A stretch of DNA of 64,000 nucleotides from Ochrobactrum sp. RH2CCR150 (GTDB taxonomy: Bacteria; Pseudomonadota; Alphaproteobacteria; Rhizobiales; Rhizobiaceae), in assembly GCA_014138095.1 (NCBI GenBank), contig JACGXE010000012.1, positions 62,001-126,000 on the forward strand. The letters run 5' to 3'. The notes under the pieces were generated by a model. That model worked only from the letters and a program-made list of their open reading frames with translations, was not told where the DNA came from and did no database searches. Below, one piece after another: positions 34,601 through 44,154 of the stretch. Each line of letters opens with the position of its first letter. Position 1 is the first letter of the stretch. Position numbers and translations under genes: made by a program.

Positions 34601-35797
34601 TCAGCCCGTCAGGCGAAAAGTGGCTGGCGCATCACTAGATAATTCAGGGAATTCATCACCCTCGGTTACTGTGCGATTGCGCCCGCGATGCTTGCCGCGC
34701 ATCAGGGCAAGATCGGCGCGAGACACCGTTTGCCATAGCGTTTCGTCGTGACGCAGCATGGCGATGCCGAAACTGCATGTCACATGGCGGTCGCTCGGCA
34801 GCGCCGCAAATGCATGGCGACCGACCTGATTGCAGAGCCGCTTGGCAAAGCGTTCGCAGTGCTGGGCGCTGCCCGCAGCCAGCAGAACGAACTCTTCCCC
34901 GCCGACACGGCTGACGATCACATCCTGTCCGGCCAGTGCCTGCAGCAGATGCGAAAACTCCACCAGCACACGGTCACCCGTCGCATGGCCCAGCTCATCG
35001 TTGATCGCCTTGAAATGATCTATATCCGCAATAATGACGCCATGCGTTGCACCTTGCGCGGCATTTGCCAGTTTGCGTCTTGCGTGGCGTTCCATACCAC
35101 GCCGGTTGAGAAGACCGGTCAACGGGTCGGCATCGCGTTCATTGCGCAACTTGTCGATAATATCGAGTGCGGCGACGGTCAGAATGAAGAGACCGAGCAG
35201 AACTCCCCCCATCGACGCAGCCACCGTCACCCATGACCAATAAGGCAAGGACAGCAATTCTCCGGAGCTGAGCACGTCATCGAGCATGACAATCGTGAAG
35301 ATGCTGCGCAGAAAGAAATGCGCCGCCAGCAGCGCCAGAACCAGACGCAGCGCCGTTTCGATCCACCGGTCACCTGGCACGCGCCGGGCATGCAGGCAAA
35401 GAACCGCGGCTAAAGTTCCAAGACCGACATTGGCCGCGACAACGAGATAGCTGTAGATCGCGCCCTGCCAGGCAAGAAGGCCGACGACCACCAGCGTTGA
35501 AACCGTTATCAGCGACGCTGGTACCGGCGGGAACCCCCGCCCGAGCCGCACCATCACTGCCTGACAGAACAGCCAGCCAGCGGCGAGTTGCAGCAGGATC
35601 GCCAGAAGAAATGTCTGCCGCAGATCGGGCAGCGGCGGCGAAACCTGCACGAAATGTCCAAGAGAAAATGCCGCGAAGCTCAGGCCGAAAAGCAGCATGT
35701 GCTTTCGCCGTCTGTCGAGCACCCACAGGCTCGTCATCGCGACTGCAAACAGCATGATCAGCAGAGAGGGGACAATCTTCACGAGAAACCAGACCAT
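34601..35797 (-). CDS. Membrane diguanylate cyclase (GGDEF domain)
   Basis: A 398-residue protein with about seven N-terminal helices (residues 5-215) and a C-terminal GGDEF domain with D-P-L-T-G-L-L-N-R-R near residue 228, D-I-D-H-F-K near 262 and the active-site R-V-G-G-E-E-F near 297. GGEEF is an active variant, so it should make cyclic di-GMP. The R-x-x-D inhibitory site that normally lies five residues before GGEEF is absent (the sequence there is A-G-Q-D). The membrane part is a 7TM-like sensor module with no recognised ligand. There is no EAL domain or other c-di-GMP gene nearby. Confidence 0.88.
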   Translation of the reverse strand: MVWFLVKIVPSLLIMLFAVAMTSLWVLDRRRKHMLLFGLSFAAFSLGHFVQVSPPLPDLRQTFLLAILLQLAAGWLFCQAVMVRLGRGFPPVPASLITVSTLVVVGLLAWQGAIYSYLVVAANVGLGTLAAVLCLHARRVPGDRWIETALRLVLALLAAHFFLRSIFTIVMLDDVLSSGELLSLPYWSWVTVAASMGGVLLGLFILTVAALDIIDKLRNERDADPLTGLLNRRGMERHARRKLANAAQGATHGVIIADIDHFKAINDELGHATGDRVLVEFSHLLQALAGQDVIVSRVGGEEFVLLAAGSAQHCERFAKRLCNQVGRHAFAALPSDRHVTCSFGIAMLRHDETLWQTVSRADLALMRGKHRGRNRTVTEGDEFPELSSDAPATFRLTG

Positions 35798-36244
35798 TAA
35801 TCGATTGAATTAATATTCAATAAGTAGTTAGGCCAATCTGAATGTGCAATTGCATATATGAGTCAAATTAACTTTTGTAGAGCAATTGAAGAATTCGAAA
35901 TAATACATTCTATTTTTTAAATACAGCAAACGCTAATAAAAAAATACAAACAAGGGCATCCATCGAAGAACTGAAATTTATTCTTAAGTCGTCAATTAAT
36001 GTTTATCCCCAGATATCATCACCTTCAGAAGGCACCGGCCCGCTTGAAGCCATTTTAGACCATTATTACCTGTTACTAATGAGAATGAAGGCTTGGTCTG
36101 AAAAAGGCTTAGTGCGATCCTGTGACCATGCCATTCGAGCGGTTCCAGCCGGAAATCAGGCTGCTGGCGCTCAATTTATTGTTTGCATTTCCAACGCCAG
36201 GCCCTTCGACACGTGTGCTGGCAATGTCCTCGCGGAGAATTTCG
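35798..36244. other. 447-base intergenic stretch, AT-rich in its left two thirds
   Basis: From 35800 to about 36110 the sequence is much more AT-rich than the window average, with TTTTTTAAA and A7 runs. It carries the promoters of the diverging diguanylate cyclase and exonuclease genes. One frame stays open from about 35892 to 36393 but lacks an early start codon. No RNA gene recognised. Confidence 0.5.
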
Positions 36245-37255
36245 ATGCGCCACCAGTTCGACCTTTTTGCTCCCGCTGCAAAGGCTGGAGAAGAACGGGC
36301 GGAGCTGCGTCCGGCCCGCGCGAAGCCCAAGCGGGACATCGGCGCAGCACCTGCTTTGAACGAAGCGGAAATGGTGCGTCAGTTGAAGGATAGCGGGCGT
36401 TATCGCATTTTGCGCCGCCTTGATCCCCTGCCCGTCGTGCCAGATGCCGACACACAAGCATTTCCGCGTCTTGGCGTCGTGGTGGATACGGAAACCACCG
36501 GATTGAATGCCGCGCAGGAAGAAATCATCGAAATCGGTGCTGTGGCGTTCCGCTATGCCGATGATGGCGCGATCGGTGATGTCTGCGCCACTTTCGGCGC
36601 CTTGCAGGAACCGTCAAAGCCGATCCCGGCAGACATTACGCGCATCACCGGCATCACCGACGAGATGGTGAAGGGCCAGACAATTCCGCTGGCGGAGCTG
36701 GAAGCATTGATTGCCGATGCCGATCTGATCATCGCGCATAATGCCGGTTTCGACCGTCCGTTTCTCGAGCGGTTCTCGCCGGTCTTCACCAACAAGCCAT
36801 GGGCCTGTTCGGTCAAGGAAATCGACTGGACGGCGCGGGGCTTCGAAGGCACCAAGCTTGGCTATCTGATCGGCCAGAGCGGCTATTTCCATAATGGACA
36901 CCGCGCCGAGGATGACTGTCAGGCGCTGCTCGCTGTGCTGAAGGAACAGTCGGGCGACACCACACCCTTTGCCGAACTGCTGCAGGCCAGCCAGAAATCG
37001 CGCCTGCGCATCTATGCCGAAAACAGCCCCTTCGAGATGAAGGACAAGCTGAAGGAGCGCCGCTATCGCTGGTCGGACGGCAGCGATGGTCGCCCGAAAT
37101 CATGGTGGACGGAGATTGGCGAAGATGAACTCGACGCCGAACTCGAATATCTGCGCACCGAGATTTACCCATGGCGCGATGCCGAGCCGCTGATCCAGAA
37201 GCTCACCGCCGTGGATCGCTATAAGGAGCGCGCACCGCTTAGGACTGGTAAATAG
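36245..37255 (+). CDS. DnaQ-like 3'-5' exonuclease
   Basis: A 336-residue DEDDh exonuclease. Exo I is V-V-D-T-E-T-T-G-L near residue 79-87, Exo II A-H-N-A-G-F-D-R-P-F near 161, and Exo III H-R-A-E-D-D-C-Q-A near 219, followed by a C-terminal extension of about 100 residues with R-Y-R-W-S-D-G-S-D-G-R-P-K-S-W-W, which is typical of alphaproteobacterial proteins annotated DNA polymerase III epsilon-like. It is distinct from the replicative DnaQ, so proofreading or repair outside the holoenzyme is likely. ATG 36245 follows GCGGAG by 8 bases; in-frame starts upstream (36122, 36128) have a non-conserved extension. Confidence 0.86.
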   Translation: MRHQFDLFAPAAKAGEERAELRPARAKPKRDIGAAPALNEAEMVRQLKDSGRYRILRRLDPLPVVPDADTQAFPRLGVVVDTETTGLNAAQEEIIEIGAVAFRYADDGAIGDVCATFGALQEPSKPIPADITRITGITDEMVKGQTIPLAELEALIADADLIIAHNAGFDRPFLERFSPVFTNKPWACSVKEIDWTARGFEGTKLGYLIGQSGYFHNGHRAEDDCQALLAVLKEQSGDTTPFAELLQASQKSRLRIYAENSPFEMKDKLKERRYRWSDGSDGRPKSWWTEIGEDELDAELEYLRTEIYPWRDAEPLIQKLTAVDRYKERAPLRTGK

Positions 37256-37277
37256 CAAGGGCGGAAGTTAGCACCGT

Positions 37278-37415
37278 CCTCATCCTGAGGAGAGGTCCTG
37301 AGCTTGTCGAAGGACATCGTCTCGAAGGGTGAGGAGAAGGCGGGACAAAATTTCAGCCTTTCCGCCCGCATCCCTCGCCCTTCGAGACGGCGCTTCGCGC
37401 CTCCTCAGGATGAGG
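37278..37415. repeat. 138-base nested palindromic element
   Basis: CCTCATCCTGAGGAG (37278-37292) and CTCCTCAGGATGAGG (37401-37415) are perfect 15-base inverted repeats. A second pair is nested inside: TCTCGAAGGGTGAGG (about 37320-37334) against CCTCGCCCTTCGAGA (about 37374-37388). It separates two convergent genes and could act as a two-way terminator. This looks like a known style of rhizobial intergenic repeat. Confidence 0.82.
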
Positions 37416-37429
37416 GATGCGTTTGGCGA

Positions 37430-38818
37430 TCACGCAATAACCGGCCATGGCTTCTGCGCTGGCCGCATCTCTTCATACGCCTGCGCCAGCCGCAACACGC
37501 CCAGATCGTCGAAACGTTGGCCGAAAATCTGCAAGCCGATTGGCAATCCCGTCGACGTATAACCGCAATTGATCGAGATCGCCGGTTGTTCCGACATGTT
37601 CATCGCAACGGTGAAGGCAATGTGCTCGAAAGGACGCTGCGGATCATTGACCGGCGATGCCCATTCCGCCGGATAGGTCGGCATTGGAGCGGTCGGCGAA
37701 ATGATGAAGTCGAAATCCTTCGATGCGGCGAGCGCCGCATGACGCATCGCGTCGATCTGCGCGAAGCCGGAATAGACCTCCTCGCCGTTCAGACCTTCGG
37801 CGGTTTCAGTCCACTGATAGATGTAAGGCAGGATTTTCGCGCGGTTTTCCGGCGTCATCTTCTTCACATCCGCCCAGGACCGCGCACGCCAGAAGCGGTC
37901 TAGACCATCGATCATGGTGCGATTGAGGAATGGGGCAACCGGCTCGACTATCGCACCCGCATCGGCAAAAAGCCTGGCCGCGGCTTCGACTACAGCGCGG
38001 GTTTCATCGCCCACGGGTTCACCGAAACCGGCATCGAGCCACAGACCGATCTTCAGACCCTTGACGTCAATATCAAGGTTCATCCAGTCAATGTCCTGAT
38101 AGGGCAAGCTCATGGCGTCACGGCGGTCGGGTCGCGACAGCACCGACATGTAAAGCGCACTGTCGGCAACCGTGCGGGTCATCGGACCGGCAACGCGGCC
38201 GAGAAATGCCGGATCAATCGGAATACGCCCGAAGGATGGCTTCAGACCGACGAGACCGCACCAGCCGGCAGGCAGGCGGATGGAGCCGCCAATATCGGTG
38301 CCAATATGCAAAGGACCGTAACCGGCAGCACCGGCGCTGCCCGCACCGGCGCTCGAACCGCCCGGATTGGTGTTCAAATCCCACGGGTTGCGGGCAAGCT
38401 TATGGAAGCTCGACAGCCCCGACGACAACATGCCGAGGTCGGGCATGGTCGTCTTGGCGAGCAGCACGCCGCCAGCCTCGCGCGTGCGTGCCGCAGGCGG
38501 TGCGTCAGCGGCAACGGGCTTCAGCGGCAGCGCCGCGCAGCCAAGTGGAACTGCCGTTCCCTCGGTCGCGATATTTTCCTTGATCGTCAGCGGCACACCA
38601 TCGATGGGACCCGCAGGTTCACCCTTCGACCAGCGCACTTCCGAGGCCTTGGCCGCCGCCCGCGCCGCATCCGGATCGTAAGCCCAAAGCGCATTCAGCT
38701 TCGGCTCATAGGCTTCGATGCGCGTGATGACAGCTTCGGTGACCTCGACCGGCGAAAGCGACTTCGCCTGATAGGCGGCCACGAGTTCGACGGCTGACAA
38801 ATCGGCAAGATTCGACAT
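37430..38818 (-). CDS. Amidase (amidase signature family)
   Basis: A 462-residue amidase signature hydrolase with the Ser-cisSer-Lys triad visible: Lys80 in P-L-T-I-K-E-N-I, Ser155 in N-P-G-G-S-S-A-G, and Ser179 in T-D-I-G-G-S-I-R-L. The family cleaves aliphatic, aryl or peptide amides to acid and ammonia; GatA-like members need GatBC, which is not here. Start ATG 38818, preceded by TGAGGAAA. It is the last gene of the minus-strand ABC transporter operon, 16 bases after dppF-like, so its substrate is probably what the importer brings in. Confidence 0.88.
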   Translation of the reverse strand: MSNLADLSAVELVAAYQAKSLSPVEVTEAVITRIEAYEPKLNALWAYDPDAARAAAKASEVRWSKGEPAGPIDGVPLTIKENIATEGTAVPLGCAALPLKPVAADAPPAARTREAGGVLLAKTTMPDLGMLSSGLSSFHKLARNPWDLNTNPGGSSAGAGSAGAAGYGPLHIGTDIGGSIRLPAGWCGLVGLKPSFGRIPIDPAFLGRVAGPMTRTVADSALYMSVLSRPDRRDAMSLPYQDIDWMNLDIDVKGLKIGLWLDAGFGEPVGDETRAVVEAAARLFADAGAIVEPVAPFLNRTMIDGLDRFWRARSWADVKKMTPENRAKILPYIYQWTETAEGLNGEEVYSGFAQIDAMRHAALAASKDFDFIISPTAPMPTYPAEWASPVNDPQRPFEHIAFTVAMNMSEQPAISINCGYTSTGLPIGLQIFGQRFDDLGVLRLAQAYEEMRPAQKPWPVIA

Positions 38819-38834
38819 TGGATATTTCCTCAAA

Positions 38835-39683
38835 TCACTCAGGCAATTTCAGTGTGGAATCGGATCGCCGCGCTCGCTTGCGGCGACCGGAGAAAGGCTT
38901 TGGCACGGCGTCGACCAGCGCCCGCGTATAGTCATGCTGCGGATTGTCGAACACCGCATTGGTCGGCCCCTGCTCGACAATATTGCCGCGATAGATCACC
39001 GCAACACGGTCGGTAATCGCGCGCACGACGCCGAGGTCGTGGCTGATGAAAAGATAGGAAAGGCCGAACTTTTCCTGCAAATCCATCATCAGGTTCAAGA
39101 CCTGCGCCTGAATGGAAACGTCAAGTGCGGAGACCGGCTCGTCGGCGACGATCAGCGCCGGTTTGGTGATCAGGGCGCGCGCGATGGCAATGCGCTGGCG
39201 CTGCCCGCCGGAAAATTCATGCGGATATTTTTCCGCAGATGCTTTCGGCAGGCCAACCGCTTCCAGCACTTCCGCCACGCGGTCGTCGCGGTCCTTGGCG
39301 CTGGTGCCGCTTTCCAGCGACACGATCGGCTCGGAAATGATGCGCTTGACCGTATGGCGCGGATCAAGCGAGCCGTAAGGGTCCTGAAAGATCGCCTGAA
39401 AGCCTTTGCGCGCTTCACGCAGGCCCGCGCGATCCAGCGCATAGATATCCTGCCCGTTGATGAGAATCTGACCCGATTGCGGACGTTCCAGCCCCATAAC
39501 AGCACGCGCCAGCGTGGATTTGCCGGAACCGCTTTCGCCGACGATACCAAGGCTTTGCCCTGCTTCGATCTCTACATTTACACCATGCAGAACCCGCAAT
39601 GCGCTCGTCCGCGAGAAAAAGGATGCGCGCGGAAGCTGATATTCGCGCACCACATCGCGCACCTGCAAAATCGTCTTGCTCAT
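38835..39683 (-). CDS. Peptide/nickel-type ABC importer ATPase, DppF-like
   Basis: A 282-residue ATPase of the oligopeptide/dipeptide class: Walker [11 protein letters not shown] near residue 50, F-Q-D-P-Y-G-S-L-D-P-R (the DppF/OppF signature), [12 protein letters not shown], and Walker B L-I-V-A-D-E-P-V-S-A-L-D. The C-terminus is basic (R-R-K-R-A-R-R) in place of the usual iron-sulfur-like Cys tail. It overlaps the DppD-like gene by four bases (ATGA) and pairs with it as the heterodimeric motor. Confidence 0.92.
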   Translation of the reverse strand: MSKTILQVRDVVREYQLPRASFFSRTSALRVLHGVNVEIEAGQSLGIVGESGSGKSTLARAVMGLERPQSGQILINGQDIYALDRAGLREARKGFQAIFQDPYGSLDPRHTVKRIISEPIVSLESGTSAKDRDDRVAEVLEAVGLPKASAEKYPHEFSGGQRQRIAIARALITKPALIVADEPVSALDVSIQAQVLNLMMDLQEKFGLSYLFISHDLGVVRAITDRVAVIYRGNIVEQGPTNAVFDNPQHDYTRALVDAVPKPFSGRRKRARRSDSTLKLPE

Positions 39684-40711
39684 GAAACCACCTCGCCTTC
39701 GCGCGGATGCAGGCAGGCGGCGCGATGCACGATACCGTCATTCTCGGCGATGAAATCGAGACCCGGTATTGCCTGTCGGCAATCGTCCTGCACAAAGGCG
39801 CAACGATCGGCAAAGGTGCAATATGGCGGGCGCGCCAGCGGGTCCGGCACGACACCCGGAATGGCGGCAAGGCGCTGACGCTTGCCCGTGGCGTGGCTGC
39901 GCACCAATGCGGCCCCATGCGGCGAGGCTGCAAACAAGCCGCGCGCATAAGGATGCGCCATGCGGTGGAAGACGGCTTCCGTGCGTCCGGTCTCGACAAT
40001 GCGGCCCGCATACATGACGGCGATCCGGTCGGTCATTTCCGAAACCACGCCGAGATCGTGGGTAATCAGCATCAGGGCTGTGCCGGTTTCGTCAATCAAC
40101 TCGTCCATCAAATCAAGAATTTGCGCCTGCACGGTCACATCAAGCGCCGTTGTCGGCTCATCGGCGATCAGCAGGTCCGGCTCGCAGGCAATCGCCATGG
40201 CGATCATCACGCGCTGGCGCTGTCCGCCGGAAAGCTGGTGCGGATAAAGATCGAGATTGAAGCGTGGCGCAGGTAGCCCCACGCGATCCAGAAGGCGGCG
40301 CGCTTCACGCTCCGCATCGGCGCGGCTTTCACCCAAATGCAGACGGCGGCCTTCGGCAATCTGCGCGCCGATGGACTTGACCGGATTGAGCGCCGTCATC
40401 GGCTCCTGAAAGATCATCGCCATGCGGCGTCCGCGCATCTTGCAGAGTTCCGCTTCCGGCTTGTTCGCCAGATCCTCGCCATCGAAACGCAAGCCACCGC
40501 GCACGCGCATCCGCTCGGGCAGCAGGCCCATGGCGGCCAGCGCCGTGATCGACTTGCCGCTGCCGGATTCGCCCACGACACCGAGGCGTTCGCCACGGTT
40601 CAGCGTCAGCGTGATGCCGGACACAATATCTGCGGAACGGTCGCCGAAGGGCAACTCGACGGACATATTGTCCATTTCGAGAAGAGGCGTTTTTGGCAAT
40701 GGAGCTGTCAT
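39680..40711 (-). CDS. Peptide/nickel-type ABC importer ATPase, DppD-like
   Basis: A 343-residue ATPase with Walker [11 protein letters not shown]-loop [10 protein letters not shown], signature [11 protein letters not shown] and Walker [13 protein letters not shown]. The C-terminal [14 protein letters not shown]...A-A-C-L cysteine cluster is the region that binds an iron-sulfur cluster in DppD/OppD proteins. It overlaps the upstream permease gene and the downstream DppF-like gene by four bases each. Confidence 0.92.
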   Translation of the reverse strand: MTAPLPKTPLLEMDNMSVELPFGDRSADIVSGITLTLNRGERLGVVGESGSGKSITALAAMGLLPERMRVRGGLRFDGEDLANKPEAELCKMRGRRMAMIFQEPMTALNPVKSIGAQIAEGRRLHLGESRADAEREARRLLDRVGLPAPRFNLDLYPHQLSGGQRQRVMIAMAIACEPDLLIADEPTTALDVTVQAQILDLMDELIDETGTALMLITHDLGVVSEMTDRIAVMYAGRIVETGRTEAVFHRMAHPYARGLFAASPHGAALVRSHATGKRQRLAAIPGVVPDPLARPPYCTFADRCAFVQDDCRQAIPGLDFIAENDGIVHRAACLHPREGEVVS

Positions 40712-41568
40712 CTTTGCCTCCTGACGCGCGGGTCGAGCACATCGCGCAAGCCGTCACCCAGCATGTTGAGGCCAAGCACGGCGAATGTGATGGCGAGGCC
40801 GGGGAAAATGGCGAGCCATGGTGCGTCGTAAATAAAGGTCTGTGCGTCGTTGAGCATCTTGCCCCAGCTTGGCATCGGCGGCTGGGTGCCAAGGCCGACA
40901 TAGGAAAGGCCCGCTTCGGCAACGATAGCCAGCGCAAACTGGATCGTCGCCTGCACGATCAGCACATGGTTGATATTGGGCAGCACATGCAAAAGCGTGA
41001 TCGACACATCGCCACGCCCTGCGCAACGGGCTGCCTGCACATATTCCCGCTTCCAAAGCCCCAGCGATGCGCCGCGCGTGACACGCGCAAACACAGGAAT
41101 GTTGAAAATGCCGATGGCGATCATCGCATTGACCGCACCGGGACCGAAAACAGCCGTGATGATCACCGCCGTCAGAAGCGCCGGAAAGGCGAAGGCCAGA
41201 TCGGTCATGCGCATGACGAAACCGTCCACCATGCCGCCGCGTGCAGCCGCGAAAGCGCCCAGCGGAATGCCGATCCCCGCACCGACAAGCACGGCGATGA
41301 TCGACACGGCGATGGAATTGCGCGCGCCGACCATGATCATGGAAAACACATCGCGACCGAAATTATCCGTGCCGAACAGATGATTGAGGCTTGGCCCTTG
41401 CAACTTGTCGCGGAAATTCATGGCCGTTGGCGAATAGGGCGTCCACAAAAAGGAGATGAGCGCCATCGCGACGAGAATAACCGTGATGAGCGTGCCGATG
41501 GTCAGGCTGCGGCTCAAAAGCACCGTTCGGAAAAAGCCGGGCTTCGGCAGGATTTGCGTGTCGCTCAT
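40708..41568 (-). CDS. Peptide/nickel-type ABC importer permease, DppC-like
   Basis: A 286-residue inner-membrane permease with six helices: a cytosolic N-terminus, first helix near residue 25, the F-G-T-D-N-F-G-R-D-V-F-S loop typical of DppC, and the EAA-like coupling motif E-Y-V-Q-A-A-R-C-A-G-R-G near 176 where the ATPases dock. The end (V-L-G-L-N-M-L-G-D-G-L-R-D-V-L-D-P-R) is the DppC C-terminus. It overlaps both neighbours by four bases, as in a tightly coupled operon. Confidence 0.92.
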   Translation of the reverse strand: MSDTQILPKPGFFRTVLLSRSLTIGTLITVILVAMALISFLWTPYSPTAMNFRDKLQGPSLNHLFGTDNFGRDVFSMIMVGARNSIAVSIIAVLVGAGIGIPLGAFAAARGGMVDGFVMRMTDLAFAFPALLTAVIITAVFGPGAVNAMIAIGIFNIPVFARVTRGASLGLWKREYVQAARCAGRGDVSITLLHVLPNINHVLIVQATIQFALAIVAEAGLSYVGLGTQPPMPSWGKMLNDAQTFIYDAPWLAIFPGLAITFAVLGLNMLGDGLRDVLDPRVRRQR

Positions 41569-42518
41569 CGGCTGCCTCCCGTCGAAAGGCGCGGATCGAT
41601 GAAGCCATAGACAAGGTCAACGATGAAATTGACCGCGATCACGGAAGCGGCAAGCAGCGTCACCAGCGACTGCACGGTGACGAGATCGCGCTGCGCGATG
41701 GCCTGAAACACCAGCCTTCCAAGGCCGGGCAGATTGAAGACGTTTTCGATGATGATGGTTCCCGCCAGCAGAAAGGAGAATTGCAGGCCGATGATGGTGA
41801 CGACCGGGATCAGCGCATTAGGCACCGCATGACGCCACAGTGCCGCCTTGCGTGTCAGGCCCTTGGCGCGCGCGGTCCGCACGAAGTCCTCACCCAATGT
41901 TTCAATGACGGCAGATCGCGTCACACGGGCCAGAATGGCGGCAAGCGGCAGCGCAAGCGCCAATGCTGGCAGGAACAGCGAGCGGATACCGTTCCAGAAG
42001 CCGCCTTCCCAACCCGCAAAGCCTGAAGCCGGAAACCAGCCGAGTTGCAAGGCGAACAGCAGGATCAACAGCAGGCCAAGCCAGAAATTCGGGATAGCCA
42101 CGCCAACCTGCGCCACGCCCATGGACAGCACATCACCAGTCTTGCCGCGCTTGGACGCTGCATAGACGCCGACCGGAATGGCAACCGCGACCGACAGAAC
42201 CATCGACAAAAGTGCCAACGGCAGCGTGACCATGATGCGCGGACCGAGCAGTTCGCTGATCGGCACGGAATAGGTGTAACTCGTGCCAAAATCGCCTTTG
42301 AGAAAACCGCCGATCCATGTGAGATAACGCCACCAGATCGGCTGGTCGAGGCCGAGCTGGGTGTGGAGCGCAGCCAATGTTTCAGGCTGCGCATTGATGC
42401 CGAGGATCACCGCTGCCGGATCGCCCGGCAGAACCTGCATCAGCAGAAAGACGATGACGGAAGCCGCAAGCGTCGTCAGCAAGAGCGAGACCAAACGCCC
42501 GGATATATAAGCCAGCAA
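41565..42518 (-). CDS. Peptide/nickel-type ABC importer permease, DppB-like
   Basis: A 317-residue permease with six helices, the DppB N-terminus (Y-I-S-G-R-L-V-S-L-L-L-T), V-L-P-G-D-P-A near residue 30, and the coupling motif D-F-V-R-T-A-R-A-K-G-L near 208. I set the start at the TTG at 42518: AAGGAGG lies five bases upstream of it on this strand and the family N-terminus aligns. The frame is open to about 42572 but the extra residues are not family-like. Cognate binding protein is the gene at 42653. Confidence 0.88.
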   Translation of the reverse strand: MLAYISGRLVSLLLTTLAASVIVFLLMQVLPGDPAAVILGINAQPETLAALHTQLGLDQPIWWRYLTWIGGFLKGDFGTSYTYSVPISELLGPRIMVTLPLALLSMVLSVAVAIPVGVYAASKRGKTGDVLSMGVAQVGVAIPNFWLGLLLILLFALQLGWFPASGFAGWEGGFWNGIRSLFLPALALALPLAAILARVTRSAVIETLGEDFVRTARAKGLTRKAALWRHAVPNALIPVVTIIGLQFSFLLAGTIIIENVFNLPGLGRLVFQAIAQRDLVTVQSLVTLLAASVIAVNFIVDLVYGFIDPRLSTGGSR

Positions 42519-42618
42519 AACGACCTCCTTGAAAAGACGGATATCCGCTTTCCACATTCCAACTCGCCGCACGCTCTCCCCTTATGTTTATGGAGCGCAC
42601 AACCATTCTTGTTGTTCG

Positions 42619-42646
42619 CCGCCCCTTTGCCGAAGCGTGGGGGCGG
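42619..42646 (-). terminator. Intercistronic hairpin between binding protein and permease genes
   Basis: CCGCCCC (42619-42625) pairs with GGGGCGG (42640-42646). It follows the binding-protein stop by 6 bases on this strand and is not trailed by a T-run. Such hairpins commonly hold back permease expression relative to the abundant binding protein. Confidence 0.5.
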
Positions 42647-42652
42647 AGATTT

Positions 42653-44131
42653 TTATTCGGCCCAGTAAGCCTGGGTCAGATCATCAGCCGGGATCGGCAT
42701 GTTTTTCCATAAACCCTTGACGTTCTTATTCCAGACGCCAATTTTCGGCAGCGCATAGAGGAAGACATTCGGTTCGTCGGCGGCCAGTTTTTCCTGCAAC
42801 TTCTTGACGAGTTCCAGCTGTTCTTCGTCGCTGCCAGCCTCGGCATAAGACTTGTAGAGCGCCTTATAATCCGGGTTGTTATAGTTGAAGTAGTACTTGT
42901 CGCGGGCATAGATATCGAGATCGCGCGCTTCGGTGTGGGCGATGATCGTCGCGTCGAAATCCGACCGCTTGAACACCTGATCCAGCCACTGTGCAAACTC
43001 GATCGGCACGAGATTGACCTGAATGCCGACCTCGGCCAGCATCGCCGCAATGATCTCGCCGCCGCGACGCGCATAGGCCGGAGGCGGAAGCGTGATGGTG
43101 ATCGATGTGCCTGCCGGTACACCCGCCTCTTCCAGAAGCTGCTTGGCCTTGGCCGGATCATACGGATAGGTCTGCGAGAGATCGACATAGCCCGGATCGA
43201 CCGGCGAATAATGCGAACCGATTGGCGTGCCGAAGCCCGAATAAGTGCCTTCGATCAGCGCCTTGCTGTCGATGGCATGGGCCAGCGCCTGACGCACCTT
43301 CACATTATCGAAAGGCGCCTTGGCATTGTTCAGCGACAGGATGACCTTGCCTGCCGTATCGCCAACTTCAACCTGCAACTTGTCGTCGCTCTTGAAGCGG
43401 CTGATCAGCTCCGGGGCCTGGAACATCGGGAATACGTCAATGTCACCCGCAAGGATGGCGGCGGCTGCAGCCGATGGATCGCTGACGAAACGGAATGTGA
43501 CGGCGGAGAGCTTTGCTGGCTCACCCCAATAGTCCGCATTGCGTTCCAGCTCGACGCGGTCGCCCTGCACCCAGCGCTTGAACTTGAACGGACCAGTGCC
43601 AACCGGCTTGGTCTTGTTTTCGCCAGCCGAATTCGGCGCGACCATCACCGCATCGCCCCAGCCCATATTGAACAGGAAGTTCGAGGTCGGGCGCTTCAGC
43701 GTGACAACGGCGGTCGCCGGGTCAGGACATTGCGTGCTTTCAATCGGCGCAAACAGGCCCTTCTGCGCATTGGTGGAATCCGGAGCGACAGCGCGCTCGT
43801 AGGAGAATTTGACCACCGAGCAGTCGAACGGCGTGCCGTCGTGAAACTTCACGCCCTGACGCAGCTTGAACGTATAGGTCTTCTTGTCGTCGGAAACGGT
43901 CCAGCTTTCAGCCAGAAGCGGCTTCACCGTGCCGTCTTCGACAATGCGCACAAGACCTTCATAAAGGTTGGCATAGGTAACCTGCCGGATACCGGCGGCG
44001 GCATTGGCGGTCGGGTCCAGACCCGGAGGCTCCAGCACTTCGCCGACCACCAGCGTGTCTTTCGCAAAAGCACCGTTGATCGATGCCAGCATCGCAGCCG
44101 TTATAAGCCCGGCTTTCAGTAAGTTACCCAT
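42653..44131 (-). CDS. Family 5 extracellular solute-binding protein (peptide/nickel class)
   Basis: A 492-residue periplasmic binding protein. Signal peptide M-G-N-L-L-K-A-G-L-I...G-A-F-A, cleaved near residue 23. The mature part has the family 5 pattern: P-P-G-L-D-P-T-A-N near the start, A-E-S-W-T-V-S-D-D-K-K-T-Y-T-F-K-L-R-Q-G-V-K-F-H-D-G, N-V-K-V-R-Q-A-L-A-H-A-I-D, and A-K-Q-L-L-E-E-A-G. Ligand cannot be predicted, but the linked amidase, aldehyde dehydrogenase and SDR suggest an amide or peptide-like small molecule rather than nickel. It lies 23 bases after the SDR gene. Confidence 0.9.
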   Translation of the reverse strand: MGNLLKAGLITAAMLASINGAFAKDTLVVGEVLEPPGLDPTANAAAGIRQVTYANLYEGLVRIVEDGTVKPLLAESWTVSDDKKTYTFKLRQGVKFHDGTPFDCSVVKFSYERAVAPDSTNAQKGLFAPIESTQCPDPATAVVTLKRPTSNFLFNMGWGDAVMVAPNSAGENKTKPVGTGPFKFKRWVQGDRVELERNADYWGEPAKLSAVTFRFVSDPSAAAAAILAGDIDVFPMFQAPELISRFKSDDKLQVEVGDTAGKVILSLNNAKAPFDNVKVRQALAHAIDSKALIEGTYSGFGTPIGSHYSPVDPGYVDLSQTYPYDPAKAKQLLEEAGVPAGTSITITLPPPAYARRGGEIIAAMLAEVGIQVNLVPIEFAQWLDQVFKRSDFDATIIAHTEARDLDIYARDKYYFNYNNPDYKALYKSYAEAGSDEEQLELVKKLQEKLAADEPNVFLYALPKIGVWNKNVKGLWKNMPIPADDLTQAYWAE

Positions 44132-44154
44132 GGGCTCCCCTTATCCCTTTTGAT

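Noticed and set aside
35892..36393. A frame open for about 167 codons through the AT-rich gap into the exonuclease gene
   Set aside because: It has no start codon before 36079, its first third is AT-driven, and the rest overlaps the well-supported exonuclease in another frame.
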